Shown here: positions 1 through 9,030 of the stretch, one piece after another
How positions within the stretch are numbered: the stretch's first letter is position 1
Layout of the letters: every line of letters starts with the position of its first letter
The notes under the pieces: model-generated
Database searches by the model: none
The model's input: the letters and a program-made list of their open reading frames with translations, nothing else
Told to the model about the DNA's origin: nothing
From: Nemertoderma westbladi
Lineage: Eukaryota > Xenacoelomorpha > Nemertodermatida > Nemertodermatidae
Reading direction: 5' to 3'
Length of the DNA stretch: 36,289 bases
Assembly (NCBI GenBank): GCA_032718475.1
Contig: JAUCBJ010005070.1
Location: forward strand, 1 to 36,289
Made by a program: the position numbers and the translations under genes

Positions 1-2
1 AA

Positions 3-841
3 AAAGGTCTGCATTTTTTGCATTTAAATGCACGATCTCTGCTTCCCAAACTTTCCGAAATTCGTATTTTAATCAATAAATCCAACCCAGCAGTTTTAAC
101 AATCTCTGAATCTTGGCTAGATGATAGCGTTTCTGATAGAGAAATTTATATTGATAATTAAGGTAAGGATATGGACAGACACGGTGGTAGTGTCTATACT
201 TACATTCGATGTGATTTAGCTTTTAATGGTAGGGAAGACCATAGGGAAGTTTTACTGGTGGAACTTTTACTTCCTAAAACTAAACCTATTTTAATGGGTA
301 CTTTATATCGGCCCCCTAAACAATCAGATTTTTTGCAAAATTTTGAAAATACAATCTTAGGTCAGACTGTGAAATATATTTCTTAGGTGATTTTAATATC
401 TGTTATCATCACAAAGCATCCCCCATCTGTAAACAGTACCAAAGTATTTTAAATTTGTTTGGTTTAAAACAAATTATTCGAGATTCTACCAGAATTACAA
501 GTATAACTTCTACTTTACTAGATCACATCCTTTGTAATAATACTGATATTATTTCTCAATCTGGGGTTTTACCTATAGGTCTAAGCGATCATTTTATAGT
601 TTTTTGCACAAGAAAGACACAAAAATCTTTTTTCGGGGATCATAAAACAGTAACAGTTAGGTCTTTGAAAAATTACAGCAAGGAACGCTTTTTAAGTTTG
701 TTAGTTAATTCTGACTGGGAACCCTGTTTTAAGGCTGCTGACATTAACTTTGCATACACTGTTTTTAAAGATATATTTCTAAAGGCACTTAATACTGTAG
801 CTATAACTATTTGTATAAATTTAGGAAATACCATGTTTTAG
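3..841 (+). pseudogene. LINE endonuclease (APE/EEP-type) fragment
   Basis: This is the endonuclease region of a non-LTR retrotransposon, which would nick target DNA to prime reverse transcription. The open frame from position 3 shows the typical start of the fold (LHLNARSLLPKL, then ISESWLDDSVSD). It breaks at a stop near 161, continues in other frames at 171-386 (GTLYRPP) and 455-841, and ends with the LDHILC and GLSDHF motifs (455-600) that typify the C-terminal half of these endonucleases. The catalytic order is recognisable, but at least two frameshifts make it non-functional. The 5' end lies outside the window. No reverse transcriptase core follows; the sequence runs into unrelated, more GC-rich DNA near 970. 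The clade is probably CR1/L2, by inference from the endonuclease style and the 3' tail. Confidence 0.75.
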
Positions 842-1260
842 CTGATTATAATAATTACTGCAAATATAGAAACCTTGTCCACATTGGTAATCTTGTATCT
901 GACTGACTGTAGGCCTGCCGACAATAAGACCAAGAAAGATACCGTTACTAGGCCTATATAGTTTTTATCCTTTGAGTCAGACTACAGCCAGACAGCACAA
1001 TGTCACCGCTCTTAATCTCCACAGTTGTCATCGTTCTGGGCCGTTTCGTTGTTGGCAGAACCATCCGATCCGCGGGGTAACCCTGCAAGCCACCCAATAC
1101 CCGTATTGGACTGGTTTGCGGAACACCCTGTCGCTACCGTTTCGTACTGCGGCACCGAATCGACGGAGATGTGGTCGACGAGTGGATTTAGCCTCTACTG
1201 CTCTCATCGGGGAAGAAGATCTTGGGTCTCCTCTCCACGAACTAGAGGCCTAATCGTCAA

Positions 1261-1391
1261 TCCCGGAGTAAGATCGTCCAATGCGAGAGTTGTGACACAT
1301 TTGTACATTTAAAATGTTACCGTAGGAAAAGCAGTAATTTATTCTCCACCAGAAACAATCTTGAACCAAGTTTTCTCTGCAATATTCACAG
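1261..1391 (+). pseudogene. PHD-like Cys/His fragment (LINE ORF1 remnant?)
   Basis: In the frame running through 1270-1390 the peptide contains CESCDTFVHLKCY followed about 22 residues later by FLCNIH. That is the second half of a PHD-type zinc finger (C-x2-C-x4-H-x2-C...C-x2-H/C). CR1-clade LINEs often carry a PHD finger in ORF1, so this may be an ORF1 remnant misplaced by rearrangement between the endonuclease and the RT C-terminus. The preceding 970-1260 is more GC-rich and has two overlapping unremarkable frames that I do not recognise. A host zinc-finger fragment is the alternative. Confidence 0.35.
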
Positions 1392-1397
1392 CTTAAA

Positions 1398-1787
1398 TGT
1401 AAATTACAAGTAGCTCAGAATAAAGTAGTACGATTTATTAAAGACTACAAACCTAGGCACCACCTAACTCCAGATGACTTTTCTGAATCTGGACTACTTA
1501 ACTTAGATAGTAGAGTTAAGCAGCTACGCCTTAACCATGTGCATAAAGTGTATAATGGTAAATGTCCCAATTACCTAAAACAAAAATTCAATAGAGTACG
1601 CGATACACACTCTTACAGTACCAGAGCTAGTGTTTCAAACTTCTACCTCCCGAATTGTAAATCCTTCGAATCTGATACTTTCTTTTTTAATGGCATTAAA
1701 AATTGGAACGCTCTGCCTAATGAAATTAAAAACCTAGATAATCAACATTCTTTTAAATCTGCAGTTAAATCTCACCTCCGTGTGTAA
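1398..1787 (+). pseudogene. LINE reverse transcriptase C-terminal fragment
   Basis: This continuous frame has no suitable early ATG. It encodes the C-terminal, post-catalytic part of a CR1/L2-like RT protein: an LQVAQNKVVRFI segment, SGLLNLDSRVKQLRLNHVHKV, a TRAS-type Arg/Ser segment, and a final GIKNWNALPNEIKN. These match the usual tail pattern (QN+..R...., L.V..R........, F..+.WN.LP..I+). The palm and finger motifs are missing, so this is a deleted copy joined to the upstream endonuclease remnant. It ends at TAA/TGT near 1787 and is followed by the element's 3' UTR. Confidence 0.7.
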
Positions 1788-2151
1788 TGTAAAAATAGGT
1801 ACAATAGTCCTACAGTAAGTTATTAGTTTATTAATTATTTACTATTTATACTGTAATTACGTTTTATAATAAATTGTTCTGTACATTACATCTTTATCGT
1901 TGAGTCGGACATTGTCACGCTCTCGGTAAAGTTGTACATGTACATAGTGTATTTACGTTTTATATGGGTTTTAGGTTAGCGTAGTGTAATATTGTATTTG
2001 TAACCAAGTAACATAAAGGACCCCCTTGGAAATAAGCTGCAAAGCTTTAGGGGTAATCCTAATGTTGGACAATACCTTTATACCAGTACATTGTTTTGTG
2101 TATTTGTTATTGTTTTTACATAATGTATAAATAAATCTATCTATCTATCAT
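1788..2151 (+). mobile_element. 3' UTR and TCTA tail of the first LINE
   Basis: This 364-base stretch has no gene. It includes AATAAA-like signals and ends with ATAAATC followed by several TCTA units (about 2134-2149), the short tandem tail expected at the 3' end of CR1/L2-like LINEs. The next LINE begins immediately after the tail at 2150, so one element probably inserted next to the other. Confidence 0.6.
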
Positions 2152-4484
2152 ACGAACTGAATCTATTATCGACCACATACTTACAAATATTACTTCTTGC
2201 GTATCAACATCCGGAACATTTAAAGTAAAAATCGGTACATCAGACCATCAACCAACCTTCATCTGTCTTCAAAATTATTCCTGCTATTTTAAAAAACCCG
2301 ATCAACATAGTGCATTTGATTTTTCAAAATTTAACACAACTAACTTTCTTCACGATGTCAAACTCACATCCAACTGGTCTTATACAGATAAAAACGTTGA
2401 CAATTTTGAAAAATTTAATGTTTTTTATAAAGATCTCGAGAGAATTTGTCATAAACACGTCCCAACAAAAATTATAACGTCTCAACGAAAAATTCCCGAC
2501 AAGCCATGGATGACAGATTCTCTTATAACTTGTACTCTCCAGAAAAATAAACTATACCGCAATTACTTAAAATCTCCAACTGAAGTTAATCATGACATCT
2601 ATAAAAAATACCGTAACAAATTAACTTCTACCTTGCGTGTCGTGGAAAAAAACTACTATCAAATAAAATTTGAAGAAAATAGAAATAATATTAAAAAAAC
2701 CTGGGTAATTATAAATTCCGCTCTACATAGAAATAAGAAATCAAATATCCCAAATCAATTAACAATAAAAACAGATAATTCTGTAGAAGTTATTACGGAC
2801 CCCACTAAAATTGCCACTATTTTTAATAGTCATTTTGCTACAGTAGGACCAAAATTAGATAAACAAATTCCATTATCAAGTCGTTCACCTCTTCGTAATA
2901 TTTCACGATTCAACCTCCGCCCTAACTCCTTTGTTCTTACAGAGATTTCTCCTGTTGAAATAGAATACTTGATTCTTCAATTGAATCCTAAGTCCGCCAC
3001 TAATGACTCGCTCCCAATTAAACTAATTCAACTTGCAGCTAAGCCTCTCTCTATCCATCTAAACTACATAATTAATCTGTCGATTACTCATGGTTTTTTC
3101 CCTAGCGCCCTTAAAATAGCAAAAATTATTCCTGTTTTTAAATCTGACAATCCAAAAGACCCAAATAATTATCGGCCTATCTCCCTCTTACCAGTGTTAA
3201 GTAAAATTTTTGAGCAATTAATTAACTCACAGCTTCACTCTTACCTTACTAAATATTCAATCCTCTCTACGTGCCAATACGGATTTCGTCCAAAAACCTC
3301 GACATCGCATGCTTTACTCTCAGTTACAGAAAGAATCCATCAAGCCCTTGAAGAAAAAAATTCAACCTGTACCATCTATATAGATCTCAAAAAGGCATTC
3401 GATACCATTAATCATAAAATTTTATTAAACAAGTTAGAATGTTACGGTATCCGAGGATCTCCTTTGGATCTCATATCAAGTTTTCTGACTTCTAGATTTC
3501 AATTTGTCTCCATATCTGGCCACTCATCACCACTACTGCCCTTAACTTGCGGCGTACCTCAGGGAGGTCGTTCTATCACCGTTACTGTTCCTTTTGTACA
3601 TTAACGACTTGCCTAACGCTACTTCTCTTCTAACAACTCTCTTTGCCGACGACACTACTCTCCTTCAATCAGCTAAACATATTAATACTCTAATACATGA
3701 AACTAATAACGAATTAAATAAACTGACTGAATGGTTAGTAGACAATCGCCTTTCATTAAACTTATCTAAAACGGAATTTACTTTATTCACAAATACGGTG
3801 CAAAATACAACAAATATACCTCCACTACAAATTAATTCGAAAAATGTTAATAAATCCATATGCACAAAATTTTTAGGAATTCATGTAGACAACAAACTAT
3901 CCTGGAAGTCACACGTACAATTTATTACTAAAAAAATTTCTAGAACAATTGGCATCTTTTATAAACTTAGGCACTCTTTTCCACTGATTATACTCAGACA
4001 ACTTTATTTTTCACTTATACATCCATATATAAACTATGGTATAATCATATGGGGAAGTACCTATCCCTCTATACTTAAACCTCTACGTACCAAAATAAAT
4101 AAATTTGTCCGCTGCGTAACTTTTTCACACTCTCAATCCTCCTCACTACCTCTATATAAATCTCTATCTATTTTGCCCCTTGAATTATTATATAAACATC
4201 AAGCAGCCCTATTCATGCACGATATCCATTATAGTAATATTATATCTAATACTAGCCATATAGGCAAATTATTCATAAAAACTGCTTCCACCCACAGATA
4301 TTTCACGCGTTCTGTAGCACATGGAAACTATCATGTGCCATCAGTCCGGCTAGACTCCTCGAAACGGTCCCTGAGATATCAAGGTCCCTTGATTTGGAAC
4401 GACATTCCGCTAGCTGCTCGTGAATCAAAAAACAAAAATACTTTTTCGCGTAAATTTAAGGAAATATTGTTTGCCTCTACTTAA
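2150..4484 (+). pseudogene. LINE reverse transcriptase (one frameshift)
   Basis: This reverse transcriptase would copy the element RNA into the nicked target. The frame from 2150 first gives the end of the endonuclease (SIIDHILTN, GTSDHQPTF at 2160-2270), then a linker. RT motifs follow in order: NYRPISLLPVLSKIFE, QYGFRP, YIDLKKAFDTINH (motif A Asp), GVPQG (motif B, ~3550), and after a frame change FADDT (motif C catalytic Asp pair, ~3640) and FLGIHVD. The C-terminal part ends with GPLIWNDIP. One net single-base frameshift lies at about 3562-3570, just after GVPQG. Otherwise the frame is open for about 2.3 kb, so this copy is relatively young. The two halves overlap at 3594-3604. Confidence 0.88.
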
Positions 4485-4905
4485 ATTTAAATATCTAATT
4501 TTGTATGTCGATTTATTGCATAATCCACATAATTAAAACATAAATCAATACAACGCAGTAAATTTTCACGGTGCCATGTTATTATAGTAGCCACCAAGGC
4601 CCTCAACTAAATTCGCAAAATTAGCTGAATAAGGTATACCCACGGACATTGTCACTGATTACCCCCCCCCCCCCTCCCCCAACCATAGCCTCACCCCCCC
4701 CCCCCCACCCTACCCCCCTCCCCCCACCCTACCCCCCATACTTTCCCCAACCCCTGGTTTCTCTAGCTGCTGTAGTTGGACTTTACTAGCTCTGCTATTG
4801 TCCGGCTACAGCAGCGCACTTTCATTCCTCCACTAAATTGTTAATGTAATCGTTAAAAGGTGCAGTTTGAGATATCAGAAGGAAATATACCTGATTTGAT
4901 TTGAT
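4485..4905 (+). repeat. LINE 3' UTR with poly-C runs
   Basis: There is no gene in these 420 bases. They hold long C homopolymers and CCCCACCC repeats at 4660-4740 and the pentameric TGATT-like tail at the end. The stretch belongs to the LINE upstream. Homopolymers of this kind are prone to sequencing length errors. Confidence 0.6.
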
Positions 4906-5911
4906 CTGCTTAAACTCTCCTACTTGTGGTTTGTATCTACAAGTTATAAATATCAACGAATTTCGGCCAACTACTTTGCCACATTGCTAAGAGTTGATGA
5001 TCTCAACAAGGAATTTATGGAATCATTTATTGGTTTTGACCAAACAGGTAAATTTGTTCGAATTATAATTGCATTTTAATTATATCTTGGTTAAAATATG
5101 GTCTTATAAAAACTTAGGACACACTTAAGCTAAATAAATAGAAAAAAATTTACAATGCAGACACCAGGGGTCGAACCCGCATCTCAGGATTACCGGTAGA
5201 GTATTCTACCATTAAACTATGTCCCTGGTTCGAACCCCAGTCTCTGCAATTTTGCAGTGACCCAATGTTATTTTATTAATTTCACATTTTTTAGGAAGAA
5301 ATAAAGGCCAGGGCATGGACTATCTACTGGAGGAAATACACCAACTAATCAAAGCCTTAATGTACGCTGGACAACCTAGGACAATGGAAAAGTGGAATCA
5401 GTTATATGGATCCATAAAGTCATTACATAAACTTCGCACTGAACTATTCGATTTGCTATCAGTTACCGATCCTAAGGAAGCCTACAAATCGCTCGAGCGG
5501 TATTCATCAGCCTATTTAGAAAACATGGACGACTGCGTCACGTGTTTGAGAGAATATATTCGAAGCTTAGGAACCCTTGACCCACAGCGCCAAAATTGTT
5601 AAATTACTGGCTTATCCGGAATCATGAGGTCATCCCAGCATGTGTCATGGTACAATACTGGAGCACTGTTTCATCGCTTAAAATCAGAACCCCACATCAC
5701 TTCCATCCCACGATTTCGTCCTTTACCTGTCACCAAACATGATGATGACAAAGGTAGGAATATTATCAATTGGACTAAAGCTGAACTAATTCAAATGGCT
5801 GAGGATATCAAGGGGGATCTTGGTGGAAATATGCTATTGGAATTTGAAAGAAAATGTCGAAGTGCGCAAAATAAAAATGATTATGTAGCTTTAATCAATG
5901 ACTTTTTATAA
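4906..5911 (+). pseudogene. Spliced gene fragment of unknown family
   Basis: I do not recognise the family with confidence. A frame at 4906-5047 (ending FMESFIGFDQT plus one base) is followed by a GT donor at 5048. An AG acceptor at 5293-5294 resumes the same protein in the correct phase (RNKGQGMDY...). This supports a 247-bp phase-1 intron. The second exon continues to a TAA at 5600-5602, then stays open in the same frame to the stop at 5909-5911. That is one in-frame nonsense codon, or an annotated end followed by read-through sequence. The protein is mostly helical and charged (MDYLLEEIHQLIKAL, WNQLYGSIKSLHKL). The GRNKGQGMDYLLEEI pattern loosely recalls C-terminal parts of DUF6589-type proteins common in marine invertebrates, but this is weak. 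The 5' exons are missing, apparently displaced by the LINE whose tail abuts 4906. Confidence 0.45.
5156..5248 (-). repeat. Palindromic tRNA-like element in an intron
   Basis: Read on the minus strand, the element has a Gly-tRNA-like A box (TAGTTTAATGGTAGAAT) and a B box (GGGTTCGACCCC). The anticodon arm does not pair, and only about five of seven acceptor pairs form. The two ends are inverted copies of each other (5156-5178 against 5227-5248, both bearing GTTCGA and ending in TGCAGA), so a B-box-like sequence exists on both strands. It could be a decayed tRNA pseudogene or a small SINE/foldback element. It sits inside the intron at 5048-5294. Confidence 0.4.
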
Positions 5912-6059
5912 AGAAAATGAGTTTACAGTTAGTTTCAAAGTTTAAACTGAGAAGTATATTATTTACAGTACATACTATTTACTTTAATAAATGAGTTTCA
6001 AATTGAAAGTATATTATTTACTGTATGTAGTATTTACTTTAATTAATGAGTTTATACGT

Positions 6060-7093
6060 TTATACGAGTTTATGTATTATACGGCGGTACAGATCCAGTT
6101 GATGATCCATTCCTGAGTTTATTTCTTGTTGCTGCTTCTTCTTTAATGCCTTTGTTTTGGCAGCTTTTATAGCTGCATTCTGCCTTGATATCTTAAGGGC
6201 AGTCTTTTTCTTTTTCTTGGCTGCTGCAGCAGCTGACCCTCGGTGTTTAGAAGCTTGACTCAGTAGTTTAAGTTTTGCCGTTTGGTCGGACCTTTCTCTA
6301 ATCCCAGATCTTTTACTGGAACTCGCAACCACAGAGCCAGTTGCCTTTGGGGCCAGATTTAAAGACCTGCGAGATTTCCTCATAGCCTGTCTTTTCTTCT
6401 TCTCGTCACATCACTAGAAGAAAATTTAGATTGCGAAATTGCTAGATAAAAAATATGACCATGACCAATGATAAAAATTTAAACAAATTGATTTGTTTTA
6501 TAAAAATTTATATTAAACTTTTGAACCAACCCTATACATGATTTGCAGAACCATCTTGTCCCGGCTATGGTTTCTTGACCAAGGTCAATAACTCCAGTGC
6601 AGATGATGCGACCCCAGTTCCTAGGGAATTAATTAAAAAAAAAGTATATTCATATTTTATACAAATTAAATCATTTTTACATTGAAAAATTGCAACTATA
6701 TTTTTCTTTTTTTTACAATCTGATTTCTATTATAGAGCCTATAACATAAAATTCTTACTCGCATTGACTGCACGTGAGCCAGTCGGACCCGATCAATTTT
6801 TCCTCCCTGGAGTTGTAGTGTATGCCACAAAGGTTGCAAGTATTACCAGAAGCTGCTTGTTGGTTAACCTCTGCATCGTCTCGGCACTTAGAGTGAGATG
6901 GCGAGAAGCTCGTCGTTTCGGCATCTTTCTCGGGGGAAGCAGTTGTAGGCATTCCAGTGGCACCAGGTTCCTCCACGGGAGAATAAATTTTCTTCAGGAG
7001 CGAGCCTGGGATTGATTCTCCAACAAATACGCCAGGGTGCTGGTTGACAATTATTATCATTTCGTCCCCAGTGGCTGTCTCAAAATCTTTGCA
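6060..7093 (-). CDS. PHD-finger protein, three exons, Lys-rich end
   Basis: This is probably a chromatin- or DNA-associated protein, or a transposon-derived gene. On the minus strand a TTTCAG acceptor ends at 7094 and the exon runs 7093-6759 to a GTAAGA donor. The next acceptor (CCCTAG) opens an exon at 6620 that runs to about 6537. Joined in phase, the two exons complete a PHD-type Cys/His cluster: CNLC...CSQC in the first exon and WFCKSC in the second, with Cys/Ile replacing the canonical His-x2-Cys region, so the finger is atypical. A third frame (6383-6060) is extremely Lys/Ala-rich (AAAAAKKKKKTALK), like a nuclear localisation tail, but its splice junction is not clear because the obvious acceptor at ~6413 would introduce a stop. 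The N-terminus is not found. Confidence in the PHD pair of exons is fair; the third exon is inferred. Confidence 0.5.
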
Positions 7094-7419
7094 CTGAAAG
7101 ATGAAACATATTAATTAAATGCATTACAAATAAAAATAACAAAATACAGTTAAATAACAGTTTTTTTATTTATAAATTGTTGTTGTGCACACATATTCGG
7201 CAAAGAGACGAGATGCTCTAACCACTAATTATTTTTTCACTGGTTCGTGGTCATTCAGAATTAAATTATTATAGTTAGTTTCTGTAACGATTGTAAGTTG
7301 TAACTACAGAACTAACAATGACTTTCAATTGGATCTTTTTTTGCTGCAAAAATTCCACAACGCCGAACCACTGAGTTTTTCTGTGGGTGCTTAACTCTAG
7401 TCTTCTGAGGGACCTCTTC

Positions 7420-7525
7420 GGATGCGATTGGAAGAGTAGGGGCCTCTTGGGATGCAAGGAAGTGTAGGGGCCTCTTGGGATACGATTGGAAGAGTAGGGG
7501 CCTCTTGGGATGCGATTGGAAGAGT
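7420..7525. repeat. 30-bp minisatellite, about 3.5 copies
   Basis: Units beginning GATGCGATTGGAAGAGTAGG recur at 7420, 7450 (28 bp, diverged), 7478 and 7508. The rest of 7100-7815 shows no gene; the short frames there are created by this repeat. Confidence 0.8.
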
Positions 7526-7815
7526 ATCTACCAGCAACAATAAAATGTCATTGCATATGCATATGCCGGAATTCAAAGCCATTAACAATGTACATCAATG
7601 AACAAAATGCACGGTACCGAAAGATAAATGTTCTTGTGAAATTTTGAATTAAAAATGATTTATACCAGTAATGTTTTAATGCTTTTCAATTTTCGTTTTA
7701 TAAGAACGTTTAGCTATTTAAAATAGAAGTAAACAATAATGGCAGAACTGTGTTAGGTATATAATGGTTTTACCTTTCAACAGACAAAACTCAATCCATA
7801 CAGCCAAGCCATACG

Positions 7816-8584
7816 TACGGAGCCCCTAAAGGGACATGGGTTTCCCCCTTTTTTTTCTAAGTCCGGCCCGGAGATACTATCTCAGGCCCGGAGATAAAAT
7901 ACAGAACAGGTTCATAGATGTTATAGCGCTGACACAGCAATCAACAGAAACAAATTGCAGCCAATCAGCTAACTGGGTTAATTCCAGATCAATGGCTGTT
8001 CTACAAGTACAGACATCTTGACCGGGAACATGGAAATTAAGTTTCACATTTCAATTTGTGAGATATTTAATATGGAGACACAAGAGTATTGTTAGCACAG
8101 CACAATACAAAGTAATTACATATCTGGAGGGAGGCATGACCCCGTGCCATTGAATAAAAGCCGACCTACCAACGGGCATTTACTTAATGATAATACCCTT
8201 CTACGGCTACAGAAATGAACTACCAATAATAAGAACATTCCATATTATTTGGAGGCAATGGCTGAATAGCCGCATAAAGTTAAACTGCAACAGAGGTGTA
8301 TGTAAACCGAAACAAATAGGCCACGGTCACTCACAAAGGCCTGAATGAGATGATATGAGTATGACAAGCAGCTTTGAAGTATTGGCTACCCCAGAAACTA
8401 TAGTAACTGTATGAGATGGCAGAGTATCTCCGGGCCTGAGATAGTATCTCCGGGCCGGACTTAGTATCTCCGGGCCTGAGATAGTATCTCCGGGCCGGAC
8501 TTAGTATCTCCGGGCCTGAGATAGTATCTCCGGGCCGGACTTAGAAAAAAAGGGGGAAACCCATGTCCCTTTAGGGGCTCCGTA
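7816..8584. mobile_element. Foldback-type MITE with 6-bp target duplication
   Basis: The two ends are near-perfect inverted repeats of about 80 bp (7816-7896 against 8505-8584), starting TACGGAGCCCCTAAAGGGAC and differing mainly by one T in a T run. The element is flanked by CATACG at 7810-7815 and CATACG at 8585-8590, a six-base target-site duplication. The right end carries three tandem copies (about 8425-8544) of a 40-bp unit built from TATCTCCGGGCC half-units, while the left end has one. There is no coding capacity. The 769-bp length, long inverted repeats and lack of a gene define a non-autonomous element. The superfamily is unknown. Confidence 0.9.
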
Positions 8585-8730
8585 CATACGAGTCTATTCA
8601 CTAGTTGACAGTTGATTAATGAGACAGCAGGCAATCAACAAAGAGCGGGATAGCTCATTGGTTAAATGTAAGTAATGATCCTAACCAGGTTAGATCGGAT
8701 GTAACGTGGAGGCAGTTCCTTGAAAGTTCG

Positions 8731-9030
8731 CCTATCCTAGCTAGGATAGTTTTTATTATTGATTTTATTCAGAACCTATCTCCACTAGGATAGCTCTCTT
8801 AAAACGACTAATTTCCCGCCAAGCTTTCATTTCTACAGTGTGGCACTAAAATTCCTGGATGTTGGGGGCGGGAATTTTGAAATGTTATTAGAACTGCATC
8901 TATACAATCAGCCACTTCATGCACAATCGGCAAAATGTAAATAAGGTACACCTATCCTAGCGGGATAGGAACCTAGCTCCACTAGGATAGGTCAACATTT
9001 TTGACCTTCAAACACCCTATCCTAGTGGGG
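8731..9030. repeat. Cluster of CTATCCTAG/CTAGGATAG palindromes
   Basis: Six occurrences of CTATCCTAG or its reverse complement lie within 300 bases. One is the perfect 18-bp palindrome CTATCCTAGCTAGGATAG at 8732-8749; another compound copy is at 8951-8990. A longer shared core, CTCCACTAGGATAG, recurs at 8780 and 8977 and inverted near 9017. They sit immediately upstream of the pogo-like transposase frame, so they may be subterminal transposase-binding sites, or part of an unrelated repeat. The rest of 8591-9000 has no gene. Confidence 0.6.

Larger units (their letters stand above)
2150..4908 (+). mobile_element. 5'-truncated CR1/L2-like LINE
   Basis: This non-LTR retrotransposon copy runs from inside the endonuclease domain through the reverse transcriptase to a 3' end made of TGATT/TTGAT repeats (about 4889-4905). 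5' truncation is the usual outcome of target-primed reverse transcription. The 3' UTR (4485-4888) contains C-rich runs at 4660-4740. The 5' edge abuts the tail of another LINE. Confidence 0.75.

Noticed and set aside
7420-7525. Possible CRISPR-like array
   Set aside because: The units are directly contiguous with no unique spacers, and the context is an animal genome.
7275-7588. Two minus-strand frames with repeated LPIVSQEAPT-like peptides
   Set aside because: They are produced by the 30-bp minisatellite and show no protein family features.
7836-8021. Short plus-strand frame at the left end of the MITE
   Set aside because: It starts inside the terminal inverted repeat and has no similarity to a transposase.
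8650-8725. tRNA-like A box (GGATAGCTCATTGGTTAAA)
   Set aside because: No matching B box or foldable T-arm follows at the right distance.
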